Counted from the stretch's first letter, positions 1-9,828 are shown. The stretch is 64,000 nucleotides of DNA from an uncultured Crocinitomix sp. (GCA_937136425.1 CAKZON010000068.1:62001-126000), one strand, 5' to 3'. The notes: a model not told the origin generated them from the letters alone. Program-made: numbers and translations.

Positions 1-419
1 GGATTCTTTAAATCCTTTTCGTCTTGCAATTGTTTTTTAGATTTCTCTATTAATTCACCAAGCTTAGTTAAACTTATCTCATCTCCTAATTGAAACATAA
101 AATCTGCTGCTTTGGTTCCTGGAGGCACTTCTAAAGTCACCTCTGCTGTTTGCTCCCATGCGCCTTGTGTTTGATTCCACTCTCCCATTTTCAATGATTC
201 TGGATCCTTTGTTACAGTAACCCCAATCATGTTTCCAATCGATTTATCGTAGATAATGCTTAAATCTGTAAAGTAGGCGTCATCACCAAATTCACTTTTA
301 ATTTCGTTTTCAATTTCAGTAAATCCTTCCGCAGTTGCCTCCTGATTTCCTGAACTTCCACCACAAGCAATTAATGTTGTAAGCATCAATCCTGCGACTG
401 TAAATCTTAGTTTTTTCAT
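1..419 (-). CDS. Putative lipoprotein, 3' end outside the window
   Basis: The reading frame opens with ATG at 419 and runs off the left edge without a stop, giving about 139 residues. The N-terminus has a short charged segment, a hydrophobic stretch and a lipobox LIAC followed by GG, so export and lipidation are likely. The rest is polar and acidic, ending in a Lys-rich segment at the window edge. I recognise no family. It lies 19 bp downstream of a small two-helix membrane protein on the same strand and is probably cotranscribed with it. The call as a real gene rests on the clean lipoprotein signal and uninterrupted frame; the function is unknown. Confidence 0.75.
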   Translation of the reverse strand, partial: MKKLRFTVAGLMLTTLIACGGSSGNQEATAEGFTEIENEIKSEFGDDAYFTDLSIIYDKSIGNMIGVTVTKDPESLKMGEWNQTQGAWEQTAEVTLEVPPGTKAADFMFQLGDEISLTKLGELIEKSKKQLQDEKDLKN

Positions 420-438
420 AGCTCTAATGTTTAAGTAA

Positions 439-651
439 TTATTCCTCATCATCTTTTCCAAGAAGAAAAAACAACGCACCTCCAACAACTATCAACGCAA
501 TCCTGATTATCCAACCTGCCGTGTCTCCCCACAAGTCTATCCAAGCAAGTAATTTTATGTTGTAGTTTATAAAAGATAGAACGATTGATACGACACCCAT
601 TAAGGCTAGAGCTAATCCTGCTTGCCCTATTTTTATTTTAATGCTTTCCAT
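439..651 (-). CDS. Small two-helix inner membrane protein (70 aa)
   Basis: This 70-residue protein has two hydrophobic segments, about residues 10-28 and 47-65, joined by a short loop with two Trp residues, and ends in an acidic KDDEE tail. That pattern fits a small inner membrane hairpin protein with both ends in the cytoplasm. It is the first gene of a probable two-gene unit with the downstream lipoprotein (19 bp gap). A TAACTTTG promoter element lies about 25 bp upstream of its start. No family recognised; function unknown. Confidence 0.7.
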   Translation of the reverse strand: MESIKIKIGQAGLALALMGVVSIVLSFINYNIKLLAWIDLWGDTAGWIIRIALIVVGGALFFLLGKDDEE

Positions 652-674
652 ACTTTGTTTTTTTAAGTTTTAAC

Positions 675-682
675 CAAAGTTA
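675..682 (-). promoter_or_regulatory. Bacteroidota-type -7 promoter element
   Basis: On the minus strand this reads TAACTTTG, a match to the TAnnTTTG element of Bacteroidota housekeeping promoters. It sits about 24 bp before the start at 651. No convincing -33 TTG was seen. Confidence 0.45.
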
Positions 683-698
683 GGAGACAATAAAGGAT

Positions 699-731
699 TA
701 AAAAAGGGCTAATCTATTTCTGAGAGGCCCT
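699..731 (-). terminator. Rho-independent terminator for the 782-3185 operon
   Basis: On the minus strand an AGGGCC/GGCCCT-like inverted repeat with a loop of about 14 nt is followed by a run of T (forward A700-A705). It lies 50 bp after the response regulator stop. The stem is short and imperfect. Confidence 0.5.
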
Positions 732-781
732 AGTTAATATATGATAGATTTAAATCAATAACCGTATTTTTCTTAAAATGA

Positions 782-1522
782 CTAATCCTTGTTCCAATCA
801 AATAAATGTGTTAAAAACACATTTTTCTTGCGTGATGAAACAGGAATTTTTATGCCGTTTTTCAAGTATATTGTACCTGATTTATCATACCTATCAACGA
901 ATTTTAGATTCACAATAAAAGATTGATGCGGTCTAGTAAAATATTGATGGGTAAGTTGTTTTTCAAACTCCTTTAATGATTTTGAAGCCAAATGTTTTTT
1001 TCCATCACTCAAATAAAAAGTAGTATAACCTTTGTCTGATTCGCAATACATCAGCTCTTGCAAATCAATCACCTGAAAAGCATCTTGAAGAGAAAGGATT
1101 AACGTATCACTATTATTATTAAAAACTTTTTTTGCTGCTGAAAGCTGCTCTTCTTGCATTTCCGTAGGCAACGAATTTACTTTACGCACAGCTTCCTTAA
1201 GTTCATCAATATCTACTGGTTTCAAAAGATAATCTACAGCACCTATCTTTAAAGCGCGCAAGGCATACTCTTCATAAGCCGTTATGAATATAACTTTATA
1301 TTCTAGCTCTTCTGTCTGATCTAAAAAATCAAACCCTGTTCCGTCAGTTAAATTAACATCTAAAAAAATTAAATCTGGGTTACAGGCATTAGCAACTGTC
1401 ACGCCTTCCTGCACAGATCCGCATTCACCAATTACCATCAATTCCTCATCAAGAAGTTCAATTAGGTTAATTAACCCTTTTCGAATATAAGGCTCGTCTT
1501 CTATTAATAATGTTTTAATCAT
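782..1522 (-). CDS. LytTR-family response regulator
   Basis: The 246-aa protein has an N-terminal receiver domain (residues 1-120) and a C-terminal LytTR DNA-binding domain (about 140-240). Receiver residues are present: acidic pair E8/D9, phosphoacceptor D55 in the LDVN context, T81 and K101 in the LLKPVD context. The LytTR domain is recognised from the segment around QELMYCESDKGYTTF and the RPHQSFIVNLKFV motif. Its start overlaps the end of the upstream sensor kinase gene by 8 bp, so the two are translationally coupled and almost certainly cognate. Targets cannot be read from the sequence. Confidence 0.93.
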   Translation of the reverse strand: MIKTLLIEDEPYIRKGLINLIELLDEELMVIGECGSVQEGVTVANACNPDLIFLDVNLTDGTGFDFLDQTEELEYKVIFITAYEEYALRALKIGAVDYLLKPVDIDELKEAVRKVNSLPTEMQEEQLSAAKKVFNNNSDTLILSLQDAFQVIDLQELMYCESDKGYTTFYLSDGKKHLASKSLKEFEKQLTHQYFTRPHQSFIVNLKFVDRYDKSGTIYLKNGIKIPVSSRKKNVFLTHLFDWNKD

Positions 1523-3185
1523 TTATACTCTGTTTGTATGGTAAGACAATATTTACAAGTGTCCCCGACTCATTATTTACTTTTCGATCAACGATTGAAA
1601 TGCTCGTTTTTACTTTAAATTCTTTGCCTAGCATCTCTAATCTTTCAGATGTTATTGTTGTGGCAAGCGAGTTTTTCTCTCTATTGTCTGCAACTTTTGC
1701 TTGGCTTAATCCAACTCCGTTATCCATTATGCTACAGGTTAAATTCTCACCATGAAATTTAATTTTTATTGAGATTTCTTGACTTTCTTGCTTAACTGGA
1801 AAAGCATGCTCAATTGCATTTTCTATAAACGGTTGGATCATCATTGGTGGAACCAATAATCTTTTTTGATCAATAGTCGGATCAATATCAATTACACATT
1901 TAAAAAGGTCCTCTGTTCCTAAGTTTTGTACCACAATATAATTTTCAATTGCCTTAATTTCATTTTCAAGCGTTACAATCTTATCTCTAGAATTTTCTAA
2001 AGTTATCCTTAATAATTTCGAGAATTTAGATAAATAATTAATTGATTTATTATACTCTTTATTCAATATTATACCCTGTAAAATTGCCAATGAATTAAAC
2101 ATAAAATGTGGTGTCATTTGAGAACGAAGTAGCTTTTGTTCAACTAGTATATTTTGATTTTGCGTTTTGATATTCCGAATCCACAAAAAGGTAATAACTG
2201 CACCTAAAACAAGTAATGATATTAAAAAGATAATGACACCCCAAAGGGTTACTTTTTGAGAGTAAGCCAATTCATCATTAATGGTCACAATGTTTTTCTT
2301 AAGCGTATGTTCACGGTCAAACGAAGTTTGCAAGGCAACCAATTCTTCATCAAGTTTCTGATTAAAAATCTTTTCATTTATAATTTCAATTGAATCTAAA
2401 TACCTTCTTGCTAGCGTTATTTCTCCAGTATTACTGTATAATCCATAATAACTTTCATAAATATATTTTTCACCTGAAAATGATGGGTATTTTCTGATTT
2501 CTAACGCCGAAGAATCTAAATATAATTTTGCTTCATCCCAGTTTTTCTGCAACATATAAACCAATGAAATATTACTATACTCATTAGAGGCAGAATAGCC
2601 ATCTCGCCTCTCCAGAGCAGCTGATTCGGTCAAATAAATAATTGCCTCATCAAATTCTCCAACTCCCATCAGCGCCAACGCATAATTTGTCTTAAAAAGA
2701 CTTATATCACGAAATTTTGCCATGGTAATCTCATTATATGTGTCATATGCTCCTTCATAATCCTCCAAATGAAACTGAATCATACCCAATTTAAAACACA
2801 AGAGCTGGAACTCTGCAGAATCCTGATCACGAAAATATTGGTTATTTGCTTCGCAAAACTCAAATCCTTCTTCGTACCTCCCAAGATCTACTAAGTTTTC
2901 TGTTTTTACATTGATAGCCTGAACTAAATGAAACGTGTCATTTGCTTCAATACTCCTTCTCAACAATTCTTCGGAATACATAATCCCATTTGAATATTCT
3001 CCTATTCTACCATGGGAACGAGCCAACCAAGTAAGCTCCTCTAAAGTAAGGCTCTTCTTTTTATTCAATAATTCAATAATCAGTTCATACTGATCATCTT
3101 CATAAAGATCGTTTAAGGTTGTTTCTGCAAATGAAGAAAAGTGCGTTAATAAGCACATTAAAATAAGAATCCTAAATTTCATCAT
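1515..3185 (-). CDS. TPR-containing sensor histidine kinase (LytS/YehU-type His_kinase fold)
   Basis: The 556-aa protein begins with a signal peptide (to about residue 20), then a helical TPR-like periplasmic region (residues 25-300), one transmembrane helix (about 313-336) and a cytoplasmic kinase. H360 lies in the QMTPHFMFNSLA motif typical of the His_kinase family that partners LytTR regulators; the N-box is PFIENAIEHAF and the G1 box is DNGVG. TPRs in such Bacteroidota kinases are thought to sense protein or peptide signals; that role is inferred here. The gene precedes and overlaps its LytTR regulator by 8 bp. Two adjacent ATG codons occur at the start; the first is used here. Confidence 0.9.
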   Translation of the reverse strand: MMKFRILILMCLLTHFSSFAETTLNDLYEDDQYELIIELLNKKKSLTLEELTWLARSHGRIGEYSNGIMYSEELLRRSIEANDTFHLVQAINVKTENLVDLGRYEEGFEFCEANNQYFRDQDSAEFQLLCFKLGMIQFHLEDYEGAYDTYNEITMAKFRDISLFKTNYALALMGVGEFDEAIIYLTESAALERRDGYSASNEYSNISLVYMLQKNWDEAKLYLDSSALEIRKYPSFSGEKYIYESYYGLYSNTGEITLARRYLDSIEIINEKIFNQKLDEELVALQTSFDREHTLKKNIVTINDELAYSQKVTLWGVIIFLISLLVLGAVITFLWIRNIKTQNQNILVEQKLLRSQMTPHFMFNSLAILQGIILNKEYNKSINYLSKFSKLLRITLENSRDKIVTLENEIKAIENYIVVQNLGTEDLFKCVIDIDPTIDQKRLLVPPMMIQPFIENAIEHAFPVKQESQEISIKIKFHGENLTCSIMDNGVGLSQAKVADNREKNSLATTITSERLEMLGKEFKVKTSISIVDRKVNNESGTLVNIVLPYKQSIND

Positions 3186-3376
3186 TGGACATATTATCTT
3201 CGTTCATAATTTCGTAAAAATAACGATTTAACAATTGCCTATTCTTTTTGTTATAAGGACTCTCTTATGAAAACCTTATCCAGTTTATTAAAAGACATGT
3301 AGGTTTAAACCTCACTCCCAAAGCTTAATTTTTTGTTAAAAATTTAAAATACAAGTTCTCAAAAGAATTATCGTTC

Positions 3377-3384
3377 TACATTTG
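3377..3384 (+). promoter_or_regulatory. -7 promoter element TACATTTG ahead of the efflux locus
   Basis: TACATTTG matches the Bacteroidota TAnnTTTG element and is only 5 bp before the GTG start at 3390. If real, the transcript would be leaderless or nearly so, or translation starts further in. Confidence 0.45.
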
Positions 3385-3389
3385 TTCCA

Positions 3390-3809
3390 GTGAAAAGATG
3401 TTTTGCAATAGCAACTGTTTTTATTTTATCCCTAACCTTTGTTGGGAATATACTTCATATAAATGCATCTTTCTCTTTTCTTGATGCTATAGGTGACGGA
3501 AATATCGAGTTGTCTACAACTAACGAAACTTCTTCAAAAGACTTAAACAGCAAAACTCATTTCAATTCTAATGACATTTCTCAAATCTTCCAAATCTACG
3601 ATTTAGAGATAGAGGAAGAAGAGGAGGAGGAAGAAGGAAAAAAGAAATTACTACCAACAACAAATTGGGAACGAAATGCTGCATTGCTTAATGCAAACCT
3701 GTCGCTTTCATCAGTAGCCAATAATTATTATAGCTCCCCAAAAAACAATTCTACAATAGAGCGCGGTTCCCTTCGAACACATCTGCGCTATCGTGTACTT
3801 ATAATTTGA
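3390..3809 (+). CDS. Small exported protein with an acidic run, upstream of RND efflux genes
   Basis: The 139-residue product has an N-terminal hydrophobic segment (residues 5-25) that fits a signal peptide or anchor. Then comes a Ser/Thr/Asn-rich region, a run of about ten acidic residues (72-82) followed by Lys, and a C-terminus with several Arg. The only in-frame start that keeps the hydrophobic segment is GTG at 3390. It lies 115 bp before the efflux adaptor gene on the same strand and may be cotranscribed. No family recognised; such small leader genes before efflux operons are usually uncharacterised. Real-gene status is likely but not certain. Confidence 0.55.
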   Translation: MKRCFAIATVFILSLTFVGNILHINASFSFLDAIGDGNIELSTTNETSSKDLNSKTHFNSNDISQIFQIYDLEIEEEEEEEEGKKKLLPTTNWERNAALLNANLSLSSVANNYYSSPKNNSTIERGSLRTHLRYRVLII

Positions 3810-3924
3810 TTGATTACGAAGATTAATCTAATCTTCAAAATTTAGCTAGACCTCAGCTTATACTGAGGCAAATACGCTGTGTTTTATACACAAATTAATA
3901 ATCAAGTTTAAAGTACCATTAAAA

Positions 3925-5031
3925 GTGAAAACAAAATATAATTTTAGAAAAGCAATATATGTATTGCTCCTTATACTAACTGTAATAGGTGCTGTTAGTT
4001 GCAGTTCAGAAAAAGAAAGTGAAGAAGAACACCACACTAAATTCACAGTAACACAACCTATATATAAAGATACACTCATTACCAAAGAGTATGTTTGCCA
4101 AATCCACGCTATTAGCCATATTGAAGTAAGAGCACAGGAAAAAGGTTTCTTAGAAAAAATATATGTGGATGAAGGTGATTTTGTAAAAAAAGGAGATCAT
4201 TTATTTCAGATAATGCCCAATTTGTACGAAGCAGAGCTAGAGAAGGCTTTGGCAGAAATGCACTACGCTGAAACGGAATACAAAAACACAAAATTACTAG
4301 CAGATAGTAATATTGTTTCTCCAAATCAACTCGCCTTAATGCAAGCTAAATTAGATAAGGCAAAAGCCGAATTATCATTAGCGCAAGTGCACCTTGGATT
4401 TACAGATATTAAGGCCCCTTTTGATGGAATCATAGACCGTTTTCACATGCGACTTGGAAGCTTGGTTGATGAAGGTGAATTATTAACCAACCTTTCAGAC
4501 AACAGCCAAATGTGGGTATACTTTAATGTACCAGAAGCCGAGTATCTTGACTTTAAAATGAAGTTTAAAACCGATAGTTTGGCAGAAGTTAAGTTGAAAA
4601 TGGCCAACAATAAATTGTTTAATTATGTGGGCGTAGTTGAAACAATTGAAGCGGACTTTAATAATGAAACTGGGAATATTGCTTTCAGAGCAACTTTTCC
4701 TAATCCAGAAGGATTATTGAGACACGGTGAAACAGGGAATATTTTAATGACAACACCGCTAAAACATGCCCTTATCATTCCGCAAAAAGCCACTTTCGAA
4801 ATTTTAGATAAAAAATTCGTTTTTGTTGTAGATGAAAACAATACAATCGTCACAAGGCAAATCACCATTGCATCAGAATTGCCACACCTTTACGTTGTTT
4901 CTGAAGGTTTAAAGGTTACTGATAAAATTTTGTTAGATGGATTGAGAAAAGTGGAAGAAGGTGATAAAATCGAATATGACTTGGAGGCCCCTGAAACGGT
5001 ACTCAATAATTTAGAATTGTACGCCGAGTAA
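3925..5031 (+). CDS. RND efflux system periplasmic adaptor (membrane fusion protein) lipoprotein
   Basis: The 368-aa protein has a lipoprotein signal with Cys at residue 26 (IGAVSC). The order of domains is that of the AcrA/MexA family: beta-barrel and biotinyl-lipoyl half (VRAQEKGFLEKIYVDEGDFV), a short alpha-helical hairpin (about residues 105-155), the second lipoyl half (IKAPFDGIIDRF), beta-barrel and membrane-proximal domains. It joins the inner membrane pump to the outer membrane channel across the periplasm. It is 27 bp upstream of the pump gene. Start is GTG; no Shine-Dalgarno is visible, as expected for the phylum. Confidence 0.93.
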   Translation: MKTKYNFRKAIYVLLLILTVIGAVSCSSEKESEEEHHTKFTVTQPIYKDTLITKEYVCQIHAISHIEVRAQEKGFLEKIYVDEGDFVKKGDHLFQIMPNLYEAELEKALAEMHYAETEYKNTKLLADSNIVSPNQLALMQAKLDKAKAELSLAQVHLGFTDIKAPFDGIIDRFHMRLGSLVDEGELLTNLSDNSQMWVYFNVPEAEYLDFKMKFKTDSLAEVKLKMANNKLFNYVGVVETIEADFNNETGNIAFRATFPNPEGLLRHGETGNILMTTPLKHALIIPQKATFEILDKKFVFVVDENNTIVTRQITIASELPHLYVVSEGLKVTDKILLDGLRKVEEGDKIEYDLEAPETVLNNLELYAE

Positions 5032-5058
5032 TCATTCACGCAAAAAAAATCTTAAATC

Positions 5059-8000
5059 ATGTTTAAAAATATAATACACAGGCCAGTATTGGCCATTGTA
5101 ATCTCGATTATAATGGTTTTTGTTGGAACTTTAGCCATTAAACAATTACCAACCTCTCAATTTCCTCAAATTGCGCCAACAACGGTAAATATTTTTATTG
5201 CTTATCCTGGTGCAAGTGCTGATGTTTTGGTGAAATCAACCTTAACTACGCTCGAAAATTCAATTAACGGCGTGCAAGGTATGCGTTATATTGCTTCTGA
5301 CGCCACAAGTGCGGGTGAAGCAACTATTCGAGTTGTATTTGAACCCGGCACAGACCCAAATGACGCTGTAATTCGAGTAAAAACTAGGGTGGATCGTGTA
5401 ATGCCTCTTTTGCCAGATTTGGTGCAACGTGAAGGAGTAATCATTATGCCAATTCAACCGAGTATGCTCATGTATGTCAACCTTTATAGTGACGATAATA
5501 CAATGGACGAAAAGTTCTTGTATAACTATGCAAACGTGCAAATGATTCCAGAAATTAATCGAATTGACGGGGTTGCAAGAGCTCAAATTTTAGGAAGTAG
5601 AAAATATGCCATGCGAGTTTGGTTGAACCCAGACCGAATGAGAGCTTACAAAATTTCTTCAGAGGAGGTTATGGAAGCACTAGCTGAGCAAAGTATTGTT
5701 GGGCGTCCTGGCAGATTAGGGCGTAGCTCAGGAATTGCAGCACAATCATTAGAGTATGTTTTAACCTATAAAGGGCGCTATAATGAAGCAGCCGAATATG
5801 AAGACATTATTATTCGTGCAAATTCTGAAGGAGAAACTATTCATTTAAGTGATATTGCAGAAGTAGAATTGGGAAGTGAGTTTTTTGATATTTACTCTAA
5901 CCTTGACGGACATCCGTCCGCATCAATTGTATTAAAGCAATCTTTTGGTTCAAACGCAACAGAAGTCATTGCTGATGTAAAAGCACAGCTAGAGGAAATG
6001 AAAAAAAGCTTTCCTCCAGGGGTTGATTATAAAATAAGTTATGATGTATCCAATTTCTTAGATGCATCTATCGAGCAAGTAACGCACACCTTGAGAGATG
6101 CCTTTATTTTGGTGGCTTTGGTTGTATTCTTATTCCTTGGCGATTTAAGATCAACGCTCATTCCTATTTTGGCGGTTCCTGTTTCGCTAATTGGTGCCTT
6201 TTTCATTATGCAGTTTTTTGGTTTATCCATTAACTTAATTACCCTTTTTGCTCTTGTTTTAGCTATTGGAATTGTGGTAGATGATGCCATTGTTGTGGTA
6301 GAGGCTGTGCATGCAAAAATGGAAGAAACAAATCTTTCTCCATACAAAGCTGTAAAAGCCGTAATGAGTGAAATTAGTGGTGCAATTATCGCCATAACAG
6401 CGGTTATGGTTTCTGTATTTGTCCCTATTGCTTTCATGTCTGGCCCAGTTGGTACTTTTTATAGACAATTCTCTATTACTATGGCGAGTTCAATTATTCT
6501 GTCAGCAATTATTGCCTTGACCTTAACACCTGTGCTTTGCGCTATATTGTTAAAAAATAATCACGGTAAGCCGAAACGCAAATCACCAATCAGATGGTTA
6601 CTAGACCGGTTTAATGGCGGATTTGATAAACTAACTGGAAGATATGTTAAGTTGCTCAAATTAATTGTCAATCGTAGATTAATTACAGCCATAGTTTTAA
6701 TTGCCTTTGGTGTGGGTATTTTTTTCCAAAACAAAATTTTGCCTTCAGGGTTTATTCCTAGTGAAGACCAAGGAACCATTTACGCTATTGTGCAAACTCC
6801 TCCAGGTGCAACACTTGAGCGAACAAATTTAGTATCGCATCAACTACAAGAAATATGTGAGGAGATTGATGGCGTTGAGTCTGTTTCTTCGTTGGCAGGT
6901 TATGAAATTATGACTGAGGGAAGGGGATCTAATGCTGGAACTTGCTTAATTAACCTTAAACCTTGGGATGAGCGCGAACATTCTGTCCATGAAATAATGG
7001 AAGAGTTAGAAGAGGAAACGCAAGATTTAGGTGCTATTGTTGAATTTTTCGAACCACCAGCTGTTCCTGGATTCGGATCTTCAAGTGGGTTTTCTATGCG
7101 TTTATTGGACAAAAACCCAACTACTGATTATCATGAATTTGATGAAATTAATCAGGAGTTCATGGCAAACTTAAAAGAGCGCGAAGAATTATCTGGATTG
7201 TTCACCTTTTTTGCCGCCAATTATCCGCAATACGAACTTGAGTTTGACAATGAAGCGGCCATGCAAAAAGGAGTATCAATTGGAAATGCCATGGATAATT
7301 TGAACATTTTAATTGGGAGTACTTACGAACAAGGATTTATTCGATTCGGACGCTTCTTCAAAGTCTATGTTCAATCCTCCCCTGAGTTCAGAAAAATGCC
7401 TACAGATGTGTTGAACATGTTTGTTAAAAATGAGCAAGGAGAAATGGTTCCATATTCCGCGTTTATGTCCTTGAAAAAAACACAAGGACCAAATGAGGTG
7501 ACAAGATATAACATGTATAATTCTGCTGCTATTAGAGGTTTACCTGCAGAAGGCTACACAACCGCAGATGCTATTCAGGCAATTCAAGAGGTTGCAGAAG
7601 CAACTTTGCCAACAGGTTATGACATTGCTTGGGAAGGTTTGTCTTATGATGAAGCTTCAAGAGGAAATGAATCATTATACATTTTTATTGTCGTTCTCAT
7701 CTTTGTTTATTTGGTACTAGCTGCTCAATATGAAAGTTTCTTGCTTCCACTTGTAGTTGTGCTTTCATTACCAATGGGTGTATTTGGTTCCTTTTTCATG
7801 CTTCAAATGATGGGCTTGGCAAATGATGTTTATGCTCAAGTGGGCTTAATTATGCTGGTTGGTTTATTAGGTAAAAATGCCGTACTAATTGTTGAGTTTG
7901 CCGTTCAAAAAAGGCATGAAGGAATGACAATTTTAGAGTCAGCAATTGAGGGTGCAAAGGTGCGATTCAGACCCATATTAATGACTTCATTTGCCTTTGT

Positions 8001-8226
8001 TGCCGGAATGATTCCGTTAGTACTTGCACATGGTGCCGGAGCAATTGGAAACAAAACAATTGGTGGATCTGCATTGGGTGGAATGCTATTTGGGACCTTG
8101 TTTGGGGTAATCATAATTCCAGGACTGTACTACATTTTTGCCAAACTCGGAGATAATAAAAAGTTGATTAAAGATGAAGATGATCAACCATTAACTGAAG
8201 ATATAATTCATTATGAAAAAGATTAG
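5059..8226 (+). CDS. RND multidrug efflux permease, HAE1 (AcrB/MexB) family
   Basis: At 1055 aa this has the full length of AcrB-type proton-driven drug exporters, with two repeats of a large periplasmic loop between TM1 and TM2 and between TM7 and TM8, twelve membrane helices in all. The proton-relay acidic pair D408-D409 is seen in GIVVDDAIVVVEAV and the matching Lys, K939, in LVGLLGKNAVLIVEFA. The N-terminal HRPVLAIVISIIMVFVG segment is typical. It lies between its adaptor and outer membrane factor genes, overlapping the latter by 14 bp. The substrate cannot be assigned; HAE1 members export drugs, bile salts or dyes. Confidence 0.96.
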   Translation: MFKNIIHRPVLAIVISIIMVFVGTLAIKQLPTSQFPQIAPTTVNIFIAYPGASADVLVKSTLTTLENSINGVQGMRYIASDATSAGEATIRVVFEPGTDPNDAVIRVKTRVDRVMPLLPDLVQREGVIIMPIQPSMLMYVNLYSDDNTMDEKFLYNYANVQMIPEINRIDGVARAQILGSRKYAMRVWLNPDRMRAYKISSEEVMEALAEQSIVGRPGRLGRSSGIAAQSLEYVLTYKGRYNEAAEYEDIIIRANSEGETIHLSDIAEVELGSEFFDIYSNLDGHPSASIVLKQSFGSNATEVIADVKAQLEEMKKSFPPGVDYKISYDVSNFLDASIEQVTHTLRDAFILVALVVFLFLGDLRSTLIPILAVPVSLIGAFFIMQFFGLSINLITLFALVLAIGIVVDDAIVVVEAVHAKMEETNLSPYKAVKAVMSEISGAIIAITAVMVSVFVPIAFMSGPVGTFYRQFSITMASSIILSAIIALTLTPVLCAILLKNNHGKPKRKSPIRWLLDRFNGGFDKLTGRYVKLLKLIVNRRLITAIVLIAFGVGIFFQNKILPSGFIPSEDQGTIYAIVQTPPGATLERTNLVSHQLQEICEEIDGVESVSSLAGYEIMTEGRGSNAGTCLINLKPWDEREHSVHEIMEELEEETQDLGAIVEFFEPPAVPGFGSSSGFSMRLLDKNPTTDYHEFDEINQEFMANLKEREELSGLFTFFAANYPQYELEFDNEAAMQKGVSIGNAMDNLNILIGSTYEQGFIRFGRFFKVYVQSSPEFRKMPTDVLNMFVKNEQGEMVPYSAFMSLKKTQGPNEVTRYNMYNSAAIRGLPAEGYTTADAIQAIQEVAEATLPTGYDIAWEGLSYDEASRGNESLYIFIVVLIFVYLVLAAQYESFLLPLVVVLSLPMGVFGSFFMLQMMGLANDVYAQVGLIMLVGLLGKNAVLIVEFAVQKRHEGMTILESAIEGAKVRFRPILMTSFAFVAGMIPLVLAHGAGAIGNKTIGGSALGGMLFGTLFGVIIIPGLYYIFAKLGDNKKLIKDEDDQPLTEDIIHYEKD

Positions 8227-9643
8227 ATATAAAATATACGTAGGAATTGTCTTGATTACTTTTCTTACCGCTTGTGGAATTCCAAAGTTGACTCAAAAAG
8301 TAGAGAATAAAACTGTTCCCGAAGCATTTATTAATGGCACTGATACAAACAGTGTTGCCAATCAAAATTGGAAGGACTTTTTCTCTGATCAATACTTAAC
8401 TGATTTGATTGATTCAGCTTTAGCGAATAACCAAGAGCTAAACATAATAATGCAAGAAATTTATATGTCAAACAATGAAATTTCTGCAAAAAAGGGAGAA
8501 CTACTGCCTTATGTTAATATTGGAGCAGAAGCCGGTTTTGATAAATCTGCAAAATACACAACTGACGGTGCTGTTGAGGAAAATGTAAACATAATTGAAG
8601 GGCAGGAAAACCCACGCCCAATTCAAGATTATGGCATTGCGTTTACAGCAAGTTGGGAGATTGATATTTGGCGGAAATTACGGAATTCTAGAGATGCTGC
8701 GGTTGCGCGATACTTGGCTTCAATTGAAGGACAAAATTTCATGAAAACTAAATTGGTTGAAGAAGTTGCATCTGCTTATTATGAGCTATTATCGTTAGAC
8801 AAGCAACTGGAAATTATTAAGGACTATATAGAGTTACAAACTAATGCTTTGAAAACTGTGCGGCTTCAAAAACAAGCAGGAGAGGCAACTGAATTAGCCG
8901 TGCAAAAATTCGAAGCCGAAGTACTTAATACCAAAAGCTATCAATTCGAAATTAAACAGCGTATTGTAGAAACAGAGAATGAAATCAACTTCCTATTAGG
9001 TCGTTATCCGCAACCCATACTTCGAAATTCAGTTTCATTTGAAAGTGATATGCCTGTAAACCTAAATGCTGGATTACCGTCGCAATTGCTTGAAAACCGT
9101 CCAGACATTAAAGCGGCTGAATTAGAAATAATTGCCTCAAATTTGGATATTAAAGTTGCTAAAGCGCAATTTTATCCCTCATTTGACATATCGGCCGGTG
9201 TTGGTTTGCGGGCTTTCAATCCTGCTTATTTTGTCAAGTCTCCTGAGTCAATATTATATTCAATGGCAGGTGATTTAGTAGCTCCATTAATTAATAGAAA
9301 AGCAATTAAAGCCAATTATTTAAATGCAAATTCAAGACAAATTCAAGCGGTATACGACTATGAACGGACAATTCTTAACGCATATGTTGAGACATATAAT
9401 CAGGTCTCTAAAATTGATAATCTGCAACAAACATATGATCTTAAAAAGCAAGAAGTGGATGTACTCTACAAAGCCATTTCAACAGCAAATGATTTGTTCC
9501 GATCTGCCAGAGCAGATTATATGGAAGTTTTATTAACACAACGAGATGCATTGGACTCTAGATTAGAACAAATTGAATACAAAAAAATGCAATTCTTATC
9601 TATGATAAGTTTATATAAAGCGTGTGGGGGTGGATGGAAGTAA
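8213..9643 (+). CDS. Outer membrane efflux lipoprotein, OprM/NodT (TolC) family
   Basis: The 476-aa protein has a lipoprotein signal with Cys at residue 21 (FLTACGIPK). Two outer membrane efflux protein repeats of long coiled helices and beta-hairpins follow, with the typical ENRPDIKAAELEI signature in the second half. It forms the trimeric outer membrane duct of the tripartite pump encoded by the two preceding genes. Its start lies inside the last codons of the permease gene, indicating translational coupling. The C-terminus SLYKACGGGWK is characteristic of NodT-type members. Confidence 0.94.
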   Translation: MKKIRYKIYVGIVLITFLTACGIPKLTQKVENKTVPEAFINGTDTNSVANQNWKDFFSDQYLTDLIDSALANNQELNIIMQEIYMSNNEISAKKGELLPYVNIGAEAGFDKSAKYTTDGAVEENVNIIEGQENPRPIQDYGIAFTASWEIDIWRKLRNSRDAAVARYLASIEGQNFMKTKLVEEVASAYYELLSLDKQLEIIKDYIELQTNALKTVRLQKQAGEATELAVQKFEAEVLNTKSYQFEIKQRIVETENEINFLLGRYPQPILRNSVSFESDMPVNLNAGLPSQLLENRPDIKAAELEIIASNLDIKVAKAQFYPSFDISAGVGLRAFNPAYFVKSPESILYSMAGDLVAPLINRKAIKANYLNANSRQIQAVYDYERTILNAYVETYNQVSKIDNLQQTYDLKKQEVDVLYKAISTANDLFRSARADYMEVLLTQRDALDSRLEQIEYKKMQFLSMISLYKACGGGWK

Positions 9644-9733
9644 ATTAAGGAATAATAGGTTTAAATTCCAGAGAGCAAAAATTTAAAAATAAATGATATT
9701 CAACAAATTTTTGATTTCATAAGCTTCTCCAAA

Positions 9734-9783
9734 TTTTGGCTAGCGCCGGTATGGCCAAAAAAGGAGAAATTAATGCTCTCCTT
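9734..9783 (+). other. Two short hairpins in the 3' region of the efflux operon
   Basis: TTTTGGC (9734-9740) pairs with GCCAAAA (9754-9760), and AAGGAGA (9761-9767) pairs with TCTCCTT (9777-9783). Both lie between the efflux operon stop and its terminator, so the operon mRNA would end in three consecutive stems. Neither has a T run. They could stabilise the mRNA 3' end; this is inference. Confidence 0.4.
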
Positions 9784-9796
9784 CTATCCACGATTA

Positions 9797-9828
9797 GAAC
9801 CAAGTGCAATGCACTTGGTTCTTTTTTT
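9797..9828 (+). terminator. Rho-independent terminator of the efflux operon
   Basis: A perfect 11-bp stem (GAACCAAGTGC / GCACTTGGTTC) with a 3-nt loop is followed by seven T. It lies 150 bp after the efflux operon and just before the end of the convergent gene. Confidence 0.88.
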
